DNA from: Gamarada debralockiae
Taxonomy: Eukaryota > Ascomycota > Leotiomycetes > Helotiales > Hyphodiscaceae
Direction: 5' to 3'
NCBI GenBank assembly: GCA_002803225.1
Contig: NXFV01000370.1
Location: 1 to 39,844 of the forward strand
DNA: 39,844 nt
Shown: positions 1 to 10,913 of the stretch, one piece after another
How positions within the stretch are numbered: the first letter of the stretch is position 1
How the letters are laid out: each line of letters begins with the position of its first letter
The notes under the pieces: generated by a model
What the model was told of the DNA's origin: nothing
Database searches by the model: none
Seen by the model: only the letters and a program-made list of their open reading frames with translations
Translations under genes and position numbers: made by a program

Positions 1-337
1 TATGACCCAAGGTAAACAATGCACCACACATTATTTTCTCCGCCACTAATGATACATACGACACTCCCTCTCCTATTGTGTAATCCACGTCCATAGAGTC
101 ATCCTCCGCTATATAGCCGTTGCCAAGTATAGGGTCGAATTCAGCATCATCAAAGGAGTTAGAATCAAGCTCAGAATCGTTGCTCGAATCAGTCGTTACA
201 TTATTCTCATCCTCTACTCCCCCTTCATCAAAATGACTATTCCTAATCTTAAGTGCTGTGTGATATGTTGCAGAGCGGAGATTTATAGTACGACGAGGAG
301 CTGTAACTTCAGGAGGAGGAGGAGATTCGACTTCCAT
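1..337 (-). CDS. Partial acidic ORF, probably copia-type retrotransposon polyprotein (runs off left edge)
   Basis: An uninterrupted minus-strand reading frame runs from an ATG at 335-337 past the left edge (about 112 codons). It begins with a proline run (four P after MEVES), followed by a basic patch and a long Asp/Glu/Ser-rich stretch. Near the edge it reads EGVSYVSLVAEKIM. Immediately upstream, in another frame, EVKDYTEPETWK recalls the segment just before the reverse transcriptase of fungal Ty1/copia polyproteins. I infer a frameshifted copia element, with the acidic segment in the integrase-RT linker. No catalytic motif lies inside the window, so a small unknown host gene is also possible. 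Confidence 0.35.
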   Translation of the reverse strand, partial: MEVESPPPPEVTAPRRTINLRSATYHTALKIRNSHFDEGGVEDENNVTTDSSNDSELDSNSFDDAEFDPILGNGYIAEDDSMDVDYTIGEGVSYVSLVAEKIMCGALFTLGH

Positions 338-854
338 GTTTCAGGTTCAGTATAGTCTTTAACTTCGATATCTGGTGATATAATTGGTAATATAAACAAA
401 GCATAGTTGAACAAAGTGCGCACCTGGGAGATCTCAAATCTTGGATTTCTAACCTTAGAACCATCAGGATTTAGAGACAAGCAAACCCGTTGAAACCCCT
501 TGATAATCGTATCACGGCAAAGCTCGTGATGAGTGTTTAAAGCTAAAAATATCTATTTAGCAAGAAGAACTTGTCGCTAACTAATAGAGAACTTCCCAGC
601 TCTTTATTCAACTTCATAGTAAGTCCCTCAAACTCTTGAATAAGCTTCTTTATGAACTTATTAACCCGCACCCGCGAGGTACTCGAAGCTGAGGTGCGAG
701 TTACTTCATATTCAGGGTATAAGCTAGAACACCATTCTATGTACTAGTGTCGCTTGAATCGTCCCGAGGATGAAGGCTAAAGGCACAACATCCACGACGA
801 AACGAAGGACAATTCTTCGCGGGCCGTCACACAAGAAGAAAACAAAATACTAGA
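338..854. other. Degenerate sequence, copia-like remnant
   Basis: The minus frame at 283-480 contains the TEPETWK segment and overlaps the partial ORF one frame away, which implies at least one frameshift. No long repeats, LTR ends or RNA gene can be recognised. The part near 600-850 is only the 3' flank of the Nudix gene. Confidence 0.3.
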
Positions 855-1933
855 TTACATAGGAGGACAGGAAGGTGCTGAGGACGCACCAGAAACCTCC
901 GGGTCTTCTTCAGGAGTGGTTGGAATACGCAGTCTCCTATGCATCCGAGCAATGATTTCCGCATAATGGTTCTCGTTCTCAGCCGTGATAAACCCATGTC
1001 GAATAAAGAAATCTATCATGATCACCGCACTGTTGGTCTTGAACTCCCCTCTGGAAAGAGCTGCCTTGACCTCATCGACCGTCATCAAGTAAAATTCCTT
1101 CACTTCATTATCGTTCTGTCGACAAACCACATCTCCACTAACCTCAAGATCGTAAACATAAATGATGCTGGGGGCAAGGAGTCCAATCTCTCCACCACCA
1201 CGAGCATCATTCTGGTTGATGTATGAAATGCATCCGCATGCAACCGCACCCCTTCGAACCAGAGCTTCGGACAATGAGGCCTCTTCCTCGGCTTCGCGCA
1301 CGATACATTCAAATGGGCCTTCTCTGGCAGCAACACCTCCTGCGACAGTCGTATCCAGGCAGTTGGGGTACGTAAACAACTTTGGGGAGCGACGCGGAAC
1401 CCAGATCTTCATTCTATTCCCGGTGTCGGTGTAGACCGTGAGATGTGCACCTCGTGAGATAATTCCCAGAAGATGGCTGGCGTATCGTTCGACCGAAACA
1501 GGATAGTTTGCTCCGACAATTGGATACGGTTCACTGTGCTGGCCATGAATGACACTGAATGTGTCCTCGTCGATGGCTTTCTGGACGAGCTTGGACAAGG
1601 CGGTGGTGTAAGCGATCGATGGGTCATCCTCGACGAAGGTAATGAGATGCACTGTTTTTGCCTCGTGGTTCACGTGGAAGTCTTCTGTCCAGGGCATTTT
1701 CTTGACAGTCGACTCGAGAATGAAGCCATGGGGTCGGCGATCTAGGCCAAGAAGAAATAGGTAGATAGGAGCCCAATGATTGCCCTGAAGTTTAAAGGGG
1801 TCATCCTGTGGGAAACTGGAAAGAGGAAAGGTTAGCGAGGTCGCTTAATTGTGGGTTTGGGGTCCTACTTGTCGCAGTCGTTGACGAGATCAAGGTAGCT
1901 TTTCTTGACTCGGCTGACTCCTTTCGCCTCCAT
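855..1933 (-). CDS. Nudix hydrolase, DUF4743/thiamine-diphosphate type
   Basis: Two exons: 1933-1869 and 1815-855, with a 53-nt intron (GTAGGA...TTTCCAG). The product is 341 aa. The N-terminus (KSYLDLVNDCDN, WAPIYLFLLGLDRRPHGF) matches the DUF4743 domain that precedes the Nudix fold in fungal Tnr3/YJR142W-like proteins. The Nudix box GGVAAREG...REAEEEASL fits GX5EX7REUXEEXGU except that the late Gly is Ser; all the metal-binding Glu positions are kept. Members of this family dephosphorylate damaged (oxo/oxy) thiamine diphosphate or occur fused to thiamine pyrophosphokinase. No kinase domain follows here, so a stand-alone repair-type enzyme is likely (inference), probably cytosolic. The C-terminal 30 residues are Pro/Ser-rich. 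It shares a 292-bp divergent promoter region with the next gene. The upstream start is preferred over the internal ATG at 1697 because the added exon supplies the conserved domain. Confidence 0.88.
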
Positions 1934-2225
1934 GTTTGACGATCGCGAGCTAACAATGAACGGGACAAGAGCTGGTATTATTTAATGGAGATGGCAGTAG
2001 ATGCAGAAGAGAAGTAGATGTCGCGAACAAAAGAGGGTTTTAGTCGAATTCAAGAGAGAAGAAGTTACGAGGAGACTGAAGATCGGAAGAAGTCCCCGGT
2101 GAGGTATCCGAAGTTTCGCCTACAGTAGCGTCGAACGCTAACCGACCTCACCAAAGCAGGGCTCGCTTCTTCTCTGCAAAGCTAAAAGTGTAAATTACAA
2201 CTCTGAGAGTTATTGTTCCTCCATA
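1934..2225. promoter_or_regulatory. Divergent promoter region between Nudix and C11orf54-like genes
   Basis: A 292-bp spacer separates the two divergent start codons. It must hold both 5' UTRs and promoters. I see no clear TATA box or named operator; the call rests on gene orientation alone. Confidence 0.5.
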
Positions 2226-3140
2226 ATGACGCCTTGGACAGTACAGAAAGTGCCTTTATCACCTCCCACGCTTGAGGAACTGGTCCCTTCTCTCACCTCC
2301 GGTCTTTCCTCCAACTTCGAACACGTCTCCGTCTCAATTGTCACCTGCCCTGACCTCCGTCAAGCTCCTTTCAACCTAGCAGCACCAGGTCTGTCAGGAA
2401 ACCCCCGAATTGCGGACATCGGTGGTCCTCCCAATCTCGCACCTTCGCCCAAACTTGATCGCAAGTATTCTCTATTGGAAATGGCGAAGCTGATGGAGAT
2501 TGGGTCGGAAGGCGCTCTTCTAGGAGCCTCAGCTGGGCCGTTCCATGTCCTTGGAATGAATTCTGAACTCATGCCGAATTTGAGCTTCGACGGAGAGACT
2601 GTCACCAACCGAACTCACTATGCTAAGATTGATCGGAATGGCGAGTGCCTCTGCGAGGAAATTTCCTCCCCTGATTGCGGATTGATGGCCAACCTTTTCG
2701 GAAGCGAAGGACTCACTGGCAATGTAGTCAAAATCGAGGCCAAGATACGGAGAGGGAAGGCAAACTTCACAGAGACCATCCAGAACGCTCTTAAATCCAA
2801 GTTCGGGGAGCGGGTGATCAGTATGGGAGGGGTTTTTGTGATCAAGAAGGGAAAGGCAAATCTCCACGTGATGCCAGATTTCAGCAAGACGCCTTTGAAA
2901 TCGAAGGAGGAAGTCAACAATTGGCTCAGATATTTCGATATGGAGGCTCCGCTGACTTGTCTCTCCGTATTCCATTCACACGACCCGGGTCTCGATCTTC
3001 GCATTGAGCATACGCATTGTTTCTCGTCCCATAATCAGGGCGGGCATTATCACAATGATATTACGCCGAACGAGGTTGAATATGAAGCGTACTTCAATGT
3101 CGCCGAAGTTCTGTATAGAATTGACAGGCCAGGAGTTTGA
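2226..3140 (+). CDS. C11orf54-like (DUF1907) zinc-dependent ester hydrolase
   Basis: Single-exon gene, 304 aa, the usual length for the family. The C-terminus contains HTHCFSSHNQGGHYHNDITP, then VEYEAYF and LYRIDRPG. These correspond to the histidine cluster that binds zinc in human C11orf54 (PTD012), an esterase active on small acetyl esters. The family hallmarks IADIGGPPNLAPSP and GAFHVLG-like (here GPFHVLGMNSELMPN) lie in the first half. The frame is open throughout and the start codon follows a pyrimidine-rich leader, so the gene looks intact. The true substrate is not known for fungal members. It is divergent from the Nudix gene, and a functional link between the two is only a possibility. 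Confidence 0.93.
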   Translation: MTPWTVQKVPLSPPTLEELVPSLTSGLSSNFEHVSVSIVTCPDLRQAPFNLAAPGLSGNPRIADIGGPPNLAPSPKLDRKYSLLEMAKLMEIGSEGALLGASAGPFHVLGMNSELMPNLSFDGETVTNRTHYAKIDRNGECLCEEISSPDCGLMANLFGSEGLTGNVVKIEAKIRRGKANFTETIQNALKSKFGERVISMGGVFVIKKGKANLHVMPDFSKTPLKSKEEVNNWLRYFDMEAPLTCLSVFHSHDPGLDLRIEHTHCFSSHNQGGHYHNDITPNEVEYEAYFNVAEVLYRIDRPGV

Positions 3141-3495
3141 ATTTGGCGTTCTCTTTTTCAATCTATTATGAAATCACACAATCAATCGGTTTGCACTAAT
3201 TCCGGTCTCTTACGCTAATCTTATTTCTTCACAATTCGCATTTCGACTTCCCCTCTTTGATCCTGTCCGAATTAGAAAAGAGGGGTTACGCCGCAGATCT
3301 TCCCCGCCCTTCGACGTTTTCTGTCAAATATGGCGCCATATGTCCACACATCTTGATATGAATTCCAAATAATCATCTAGGCGGAGTAGCAATTGTAAAG
3401 CTCTGCAATCGCTCTGCTCGACCCTCAATCGAAATCGCTGCCCACGTTTCGCACTTTCAGCTCTGTCATAAAACCCCTCCTGGCACATTGCCACC
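3141..3495. other. Intergenic, no gene seen
   Basis: A 355-bp AT- and CT-rich spacer between the ester hydrolase stop and the start of the broken GST. It presumably contains the 3' UTR and the former GST promoter. No ORF, repeat or RNA gene was recognised. Confidence 0.5.
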
Positions 3496-4238
3496 ATGGC
3501 ACTCAAACTCTACACCTACGAGGAATCCGGCAACTGCTACAATGTTCGTCTGCTTGCCGCCTTTAGATATCGACCTCGAGCACGTGGATCTCGACTTCGA
3601 AAACGACCAAAACAACTCCGATGAATTCCTCGCTATCAACCCTCGCGGGTAAGTGCCCACGCTCGTTGACGGCAGCAAAACGTTCACTGACTCCTCCGCT
3701 GTTCTTGTATATCTAGCAGGCACACGCCCGGATTGTGGCTCCAGCAAAACGCCCTCCTCATACTGGTCAAACGATATTGCTGAACAAGCAGCGACCGTAG
3801 ATTGGCTTGCGTTTGCCAACAGCTGGATCCAGTATGGTGTCTGTACCGCAAGGTCGATCCTGAGTTTCGGGGGTCCCTCTAATGGATTAGGAACAGAGTA
3901 TACGGAACAGGCCCTTACGGACTCTATTACGAGAGGTCACAAGTCGCTCGTGATTCTGAACAAGAAATTGGAGAAGGAGGAGTGGCTGGCCTTTGGAAGA
4001 CCCACGATTGCGGATATCTCTGTTTTTGTGTATGTTGCGCTTGCGCCGATGGGAGATGTGAGTCTTGAGCCGTATCCGGCTGTGAAGAGTTGGATTGCGA
4101 GGGTGAGGAAGCTGCCGAATTTTATTCCCATTGACGGGGCTGGATGATCCGTTTATCGCCGGCACGGCTGAGACTCAGAATGAGCACAAGAGTTTGGGAG
4201 TGGAGTTGAATTCTTTGTCTTGTTTCAGGAACATCTAG
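3496..4238 (+). pseudogene. Glutathione S-transferase pseudogene
   Basis: Starting at ATG 3496 in a CCACCATGG context, the protein begins MALKLYTYEESGNCYNVRLLAA, a GST thioredoxin-fold start. At about 3560-3566 the frame shifts by one base; the continuation LDIDLEHVDLDF ... FLAINPRG lies in another frame. TAA at 3650-3652 replaces the residue between NPRG and VPTLVDGSKTFTDSSAVLVYLAG, the cis-Pro/DSSA glutathione-binding region. The helical domain then stays open (AEQAATVDWLAFANSWIQ, FGRPTIADISVFVYVALAP) until one extra G in the run at 4136-4139. Past it, LDDPFIAGTAETQNEHKSLG leads to a natural stop at 4236-4238. Three lesions are spread over an otherwise full-length fungal GST of about 245 aa. 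Homopolymer sequencing error could explain the last one but not the TAA. Confidence 0.85.
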
Positions 4239-4591
4239 CTCTTTCCTTCATTTAAGAACCTCAAAATTGAGAGGTCTTGTGCTTGGGCTCTTTCTTTCGC
4301 TCTTCTTTCACTAATTTCCAAATCCTCCCCTGAAAGTAGCCAGGTGATGATGCTGATTCACTCGAATCTGAACTCTGGGCTGTTAACACGGAGACTCTAT
4401 AAAGACACCGTGATTGGGTACACATTCCAACCCCATGTAACATGAGGTGCCTAGAACTGGTTGTCAGAGCCTTGTTTCCAAGTTCTCAGGGTGCACAAGG
4501 CCGTAACGCTGGTGTGAATTGATCATTTGAGACTGATTTACGTGTGATAAATTGCGAGAAGAATGGTATGAAAACGGGCAGCATTCACCGG
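4239..4591. other. Intergenic, no gene seen
   Basis: About 350 bp between the GST relic and the left end of the Tc1-like element. Only short unsupported ORFs are present. Confidence 0.4.
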
Positions 4592-5772
4592 AGTGGGGTT
4601 CAGAATTCCTGACGGACACGAAGGTTAGCAGAAACGTAAATTCTGTACCGTCAATTAATGTACTAAACAAACCACTTCTTACTTTAAAGCCTCCCTGAAC
4701 ACACTCTACAGCGACACTACTACTCCTGACAATAAAACCTAAGTGTGCAAAGCTACTACGACCAAACGAACTAAGTTCTTTAAAATTACAACGAACAGCA
4801 TGAGGATGAATCCTTCACTCGAATTGTACCCTGGAAATCGATCACCTCTGCTACTACGCGTCGATGGCTACGGAATCGCCAGAACCTAGGATCTACTGTA
4901 TATCGGCGGACGGGCAAGAGGTCCCAGAGCTAGGGCGGATATCAAAAATCACGAAAGAGTAATGTCAAACGCTCGTTTCGCCGACGCGAAACCCTCCCGG
5001 GTTCAGCGGTATGAAGAGCTGATAGTGTATCACGGAATCAAGGATTCTGCGCGTTAACTCAAGGCTCAAATAAGAGACAGAAGGAGGTTAGCGCTTTAAA
5101 CAGGTATATGCTCGAAATAAGATATCCGCTGCGAACCTCTGCACTCAGACCGATTATAGCCAAGAGCACTAAGGCAAGACGATCTACGATTTTTGGCAAT
5201 CTTCTTTACCGACAAGGCGCGTATTGATCCTTCTTCATATGCTCAAGCCTCGATTCTAAAAGAGAAAGGGCATTGTTTGGACCTCGAAAACATTCAGCGA
5301 GGGGTCCCTGTCTATATCAAGGATATTCACAAGGCTCGATTTCAGGCCAAAGGACTACCAAATCCCTTGATTCTCCGGGAAGATAGCAACTTCCTCCCAC
5401 AGTCATAAGAAACCAGGTCTAGCACAACACGTCAAAACCACAACTTGTATCGAAACATATATACATCCTACCGAATCATCTGATCTCAATCCAATTGAGG
5501 CAGTTTAGAATATTATGAAGCCAAAAATGCGGCAGCACACGTAGAGACCGATCAAAGAGCTGAAGCTATGTTACAGGAGAAATAGGACAAGGTTACAATA
5601 AAGAAGATTCGCTTGCTAATATCCGAGATGCCTGACCGATACGCGACGCTAGTTAAATCAAGTAGAACGCCTATTAAGAGCGAACTGTGTTGAAGTAGAA
5701 ATAATAGCATTTATGGCCTAGTTTGAGCATTCCGAGTAATTTTGGTCTGTCACGAATTCTGACGCCCCCTTG
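4592..5772 (+). mobile_element. Degenerate Tc1/mariner-type DNA transposon
   Basis: The plus strand carries pieces of a Tc1-like transposase. IFFTDKARIDPSS...ILKEKGHCLDLENIQ (5199-5310) corresponds to the FTDEAxxDP block with the first catalytic Asp. After a damaged segment, SSDLNPIEAV-stop-NIMK (about 5479-5525) is the SPDLNPIEAxWN block with the last catalytic acid; the Trp codon is now TAG. ISEMPDRYATLVKSS (5620-5665) is the usual C-terminal end. Imperfect inverted ends lie at about 4592-4617 and 5746-5770, both carrying the core TCAGAATTC followed by TGAC-GAC. The length of about 1.18 kb suits such an element after deletions. It has several stops and frameshifts and no possible function as an autonomous transposon. 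Confidence 0.75.
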
Positions 5773-8505
5773 TAATCCAACCCTTAAAATGCGAGTCTGA
5801 CTGTCTTAGGCAGTCTTCCTCTAACAACGGGTTCACCGACCACCATGCTGCTACCCGCGCGTCACGGCCGGATACTTAAGTGAAGATTCATTTCCTGGAT
5901 AATCTGACACGACTTCCTGAACGAAACTGGCCGGAGCTTGAATGCGCCTCAAACTGATCCTGTTGTCGGTGGATGTGGAAATCGACCAGTTATGGAACGG
6001 ATACGTATATGGTCCGTCTTATTCAGTCGTGGATCTGAGCATTTATTAAAAAAAGAGAGTGCGCTGTTAAGGCAGGACCTGGAGACATGGGGAGGCATAG
6101 GCTCGCGCAAAGCCTCTGGTCACTTTGGAGGTCGAATTGTCCACATCGAACTAATACGCCACTCGGTCCATCTACGATTTATTCGTCGATATTGCGCAGT
6201 GCGCTTCATTCTCAATTATGAATAGATTACCTCCTTCAACTTCAGGAAGACTGATAAACGACAATTGTATTAGCTGAGGCCACAAGAAGCCGTATACATA
6301 TATCTGCCAGGGGCAGCTGAAGGAGAATGGGGTCAGTGTGGCAGGAAAATAAAAACCGCAGATGCACTGCTGCGACTGCCTTGGTGGTCACAATTCGTGC
6401 GAGCGGTGGATATTGACCTAAAAGAGGAGGCACAGTTACAACAACACTTGAAGACACGCTCAGCCATGTAGAAGAGAAGATCTGGCAAATTTGGATGAGA
6501 ACGAGTCACAACCATATAGCGCAGCATGTCACGCGGCGTATGGAAGATGGGACATTTTGAGATTGAAGCTAGCCTGACTGTCTGAAATGCAGATTTGATG
6601 TCTTCCATCAGCTGTGGAGAGGGGGTTTATGTCGACTCGTCTAAAACATGGGCTGAAAGTTGCAACCCACTCTCGAGATGGGCTTGAGAAGCGCATCAAG
6701 CGTGTCGTCACAGGGACGCTGCTCTACTTCGGCCTGCTCTTCGACTCTGCAGAACAAAGGGAAAATGTAGTAGAGACCTTTGAGGGAATGGCGGGTACCG
6801 ATACCAGAGTAGGTGTCGTCCAACGACGGACGGGCAAATCACGCCCCAACGCCTGCTTCTGCTAGAAGAAGATAACAGTGGTCGAGAGCCTTAACTGCAC
6901 ATCTAGCCTCGGACATCAGACGGCTGAGCATGCGCTTCAGGAATTGCAGGAAAATTCATGACAGGACGGACTAGGCGGCAAAATGCGGCCACAGGGCAAG
7001 TGGGGCAGGTATCGAATAGAGCTCCACAGTCTCTATTTGCACAAATCTGTAGCATCCGGCCCGCAACCGACAATCAATGCATGGTGATCTGCTATAAAAA
7101 GCATACCCATTTGCTATGAAGCAATTACCGCATCTCGCTTAAAAGATTATAATACAGCGTGTTTACAGCGTACTTTGGGCTTTCGATGCGTATGGCTATA
7201 TCAGCAGCACTGTACCGTACGACCCTGTTTCAATTATAATTAGAATACGGCCAAAATTGTGGAGTGAAGGGAAGCCACGCGAGTCCATGGGCTTTCAGAT
7301 GTATACAGTTACCACCGTAGTCCATTTTCACCGACAAGGGTTGTTCGTAGTGAGGGAATAGTCATTTGTACATGGAGCGGCGTTATGGCGTTGGAGCTTT
7401 GAAGTGAGACAGTCCCCGTCGTAGTCGCATGTCTCGCATAACCTGAAGAGGCTTTACTGTAGGAAATTGTAATGCCAGACAAGCCCTCACGAACTATTCA
7501 GATGTCAGTTCGAATGTAAGACTAGTCGATGGACGGCTCACCTTGTTATCAACGATCTCCCAAGGCAGCAGACTCCTAGTGATCACGTATATAAAGCTCT
7601 TTTCAGTATGGAGATTACCTAGTACGTCCAAAGTTTGTCGTCCAATTTTCTCATCTTTCCGCGGCCATAAGCAAGCCACGCTACAACACTATTTGACTCG
7701 AATAAGCTCTTCGCGGTTTGCAGGTTTGCCTTGAAAGCACGCCTAAAGCGTGTTCTTGCTCGATGACTTCTACTGCATCGAGGGAAGATGCATTGGCCAT
7801 TCTAGTAGGAATATTTCATAGCAACCTTCAATAAAGATTAGGATTGAGCGATAGCCGAAGATTAGGTAATAAACTGCGTTTAACAACGGACAATCAAATT
7901 CTTCTCCATCCGACCCTGGCCGTCCTCAGTGCCCTACATGTGATCCCCAGATACCTCTGACATGTCATCTTGAAAGCCAGGGAAGCACAATGTCATAGCT
8001 GCGAATGCATCTGCTGAATGTGACTCAAGGGCGTTCGCACCGTTGAATGCATCCGCGCTTATCCCGAGAGGAAGCGTGCCGCCATCTCCATATACGTCAT
8101 TGGGTAAATCTGCTCCGTCGCATCCATCTGGGTGATCTATCCTTTCAAGATATAGGTTGTTGTCAACCAGGGGTGTTGGAATACGAGACCTTTTGAGTCC
8201 TTGCAGGGTCTGCAATCCAAGTCATTATCTTCCGACACCCACAGTCATTATCTCTAGTACTGACCTAACATTTCACTTCATTGCTGATTCGGCAGACATA
8301 ATTCAACATTAAAGCAAAAAAGAGAAGAGATGCCACTTCATTAGTGCGCAAGCTGAAATTCAAGGCGCATCTGTGTTTACTAAGTGTACATGAACAGATT
8401 TCTCTCCCTGCACAAGCCCGCACCCGGCAAATCAAAAGAGGAATAGGGGTACTCAAGTGTGCCATATTGTTGCCTTTAATGTGAAAAAAAGAGGTCTTAT
8501 ATTGA
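5773..8505. other. 2.7-kb gene-poor segment, no convincing gene
   Basis: Only short ORFs exist here (longest about 95 codons), on both strands and in conflicting frames. Minus-strand frames at 6529-6823 and the frame ending at 7934 (acidic, ends SEVSGDHM) are the most protein-like, but I recognise no domain in them. The frame at 7934-8215 has no ATG of its own and is preceded by a possible acceptor (GATTGCAG), so it could be a terminal exon fragment. No tRNA or terminal repeats were found. I read it as decayed DNA. Confidence 0.45.
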
Positions 8506-10913
8506 TTAACCATAGAATTCATTCTCAATGATCCGTTCCCCGCGATCAGTAACATGGTCACCAAAGTCCAATTCGAGATGGTCCCTCTTGGGACCCGTCC
8601 TAACCACCTTTACCAGGTTGCTAAATATTCTCGTGGTAGAGATTCCTGCACATGTGTTTTTTAGTACCGCCGTTGGCTGGCTCTGCATGGCCAATGCTGT
8701 TACTTCCGACACACTATCCCAAGCATTGCTGCTAGTCCTTGTGATTAAGACGAATACAGAATGCACGCCAGCCAACACACAATAGGCAAGCAGCACTATA
8801 CATGAAAGAATCATTGTAGCACCCTGGCTGTTGTATGCGTATCCGTTGACTTCGACCTGGACTGTGAACTTTGCCAGCTTTGATATGTCAGAAATTCCAG
8901 ACCGGTTATATATGTCACCTCCGTAACCAAACTCATGTCTTGACTTCGGCATCATGTCTAAGCACCAGAGACCACATGACTCATCACAACTATCAGGGCA
9001 GTCCTTCAACTGCCCTTGAATGGTCGCTGACGATGCTGTGCGAGAAAGACCACTGGTGACCATTGTAGTAAGGACTGATTCCATAAGAGCTTGGACAGTG
9101 GAACTATCCTCCCACTTAGAGGTTTGCAAACCAATCTTCTCCACAACCGTGTTAAAAAGAGTTTTGTTTGTATCCTGAAGATACGGGTTGAGGTATTGAG
9201 CCCACTCGGAGGTAACATTGATGGATGGCGCGGACGGAATGCAAGCACCACTATCAGGCCAACTCCTAGGGTGACCGCTGACAACCTTCATAACATTACG
9301 TGTACTTTGTAAGGTCACAGGTACCCAACGAGCATCGACAGCACAAGTAACAAAGATCTTTCCACTTGGCCAAGACGATGGAAATGTGATGAAGGCGCCA
9401 ATGGTGTTGTTGCCCATTGTCTCTGGAGGTAGCTCTACAAATTGTAACTCAGGGGATATTGTGCTGTCAAACACAAAGCCAGTAATCATATCGGACTCTG
9501 CTGGCTGTATCGAGTAAAGGGATGATCCAGGACTTGACTTATTGCAAAGACTTGAGACAATTGGGACCTCCACCATGTTATTTAGTAACTGCGTTTGCAT
9601 CTGAGAATCGTTGGGCTGTGTTTGACATTTGGCAGTGGTAATTGGTTGATATACGCCGTTGATAGAGTAAATAGCGTCCTTCCGATACATGAACTTCCTG
9701 GGTTCCTTAGGAGAGACCATTCATAGCTCGCTGGCGGCAATGGCCCATAAGCGTCCGATCTCCGCAAGGGAATCAGCCAAAGTAGCCATTTGTGTCGTTG
9801 CAACTGTCTCAAAATTGGTATAAAGGCCCTGGGTCTGTCGCGTGTACATGAGACGAAGGGATTCGGAACTGTCGATCTGCAGAGACTCTGGCATCGTCGC
9901 CCTGTCCGTCAATCTTGGGTAATATTCTAAAAGCTGATAAAAATAAGCCTCCCAGTCTCGGGAAATGCAAGTCGTGCCTAGCGTTATGTTGTTACACGAG
10001 GTTGGAATGGCCGAAGCGTCGACCAGAGATGGCCAAATCTCTTCGACAGTTGTGTTGAGATAGAAATCAGTTCCTCCAGCGGGCCAATTGTCCAGTCTTG
10101 GCCTCATAGCGATGGCGCTAGAAGGGCCAACAGTAAGAGCTAGCAGTGCGCCGACGACAATAAGGGCGATGAGACGTACTTTGACGATTGGCTTCCCAAA
10201 TTTAGCTCGTATTGTGCCGAAAAACTCTTTCGAGTACAGATAGGAAAGATCGGAAAATTGAAGACTCCCGAATATCGCACCGAATGGTATTCCCTCTCCA
10301 GCCAAAAGCTCTCGTCGAATCAATCCAATGACAATAACGCTGAGTGACCCTTGAATAGCGATTTCGTGTAGTTTGGCAGCGAACTGCAATCCAGAAAGCT
10401 TAACATCGTCATAGCCAGAGGGCCCGGAAAGTTCGCCACCAATGTAGTAGCCATGGATGTTTAAAGAAACCAACCCGATGGCAGCAGAAACTGGTAACAG
10501 GTGTGCCGCCAGTAGACTGAGGATGGCATCAATAAAACCTTTATTCACCGCTTGCTTTGGCTCTTCCTTTCGCGGCTGATGACTTGCTCGACGGCAGGCA
10601 TTCCAGAACATGCTCAGGCGCATTGATCGGAACCATTTTTCGAGCGTGCTTGGTTTCATATAAGGCAATGTATTCGTAGCCAAGTCTTGAACGTCATCTT
10701 GGTCTTCGCCCCTAAGTGGCCTGAGGGTTTGTTAGAGATGATCTCACAACACATTTCGGTACGCTGGACAGATTCTGCTGGGGATCATAAGCTGCTAAGA
10801 TATCAGACGTACCTGAAGGAAGTATGAGACGACCCATATTCGAGTAACTTTAGAGCGCTAGCGGTTGATTCCTCCGAGGCATTTCTTTCGTGCAAGGCTC
10901 TGTATCCAGACAT
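8506..10913 (-). pseudogene. Four-TM fungal membrane protein gene with one in-frame TGA
   Basis: Two exons: 10913-10813 (start MSGYRALHERNASEES) and 10720-8506, with a 92-nt intron (GTACGT...CTAAC...CTCAG). Together they encode 771 codons plus stop. Three hydrophobic segments lie near the N-terminus (around ILSLLAAHLLPVSAAIGLV, GSLSVIVIGLI, LIALIVVGALLALTVG). A large extracellular-type domain follows, rich in NxT/S sites and with a Cys-rich patch (CPDSCDESCGLWC). A last TM (MILSCIVLLAYCVLAGVHSVFVLI) and a short cytosolic tail end the protein. The motif FAAKLHEIAIQ...GIPFGAIFGSLQFSDLSYLYS is typical of an expanded, uncharacterised fungal membrane protein family. TGA at 9721-9723 interrupts the ectodomain; the same frame resumes at the next codon for 404 residues. 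I see no intron that would remove it. A recent nonsense mutation, readthrough or an assembly error are the options. Confidence 0.8.

Noticed and set aside
3649..3720. GTAAGT at the GST stop as a real intron donor
   Set aside because: The sequence after it (VPTLVDGSKTF...) is conserved GST coding sequence, so splicing it out would delete the active-site region.
5938..6865. Plus ORFs of 83-95 codons
   Set aside because: No domain and conflicting minus frames; likely chance ORFs in decayed DNA.
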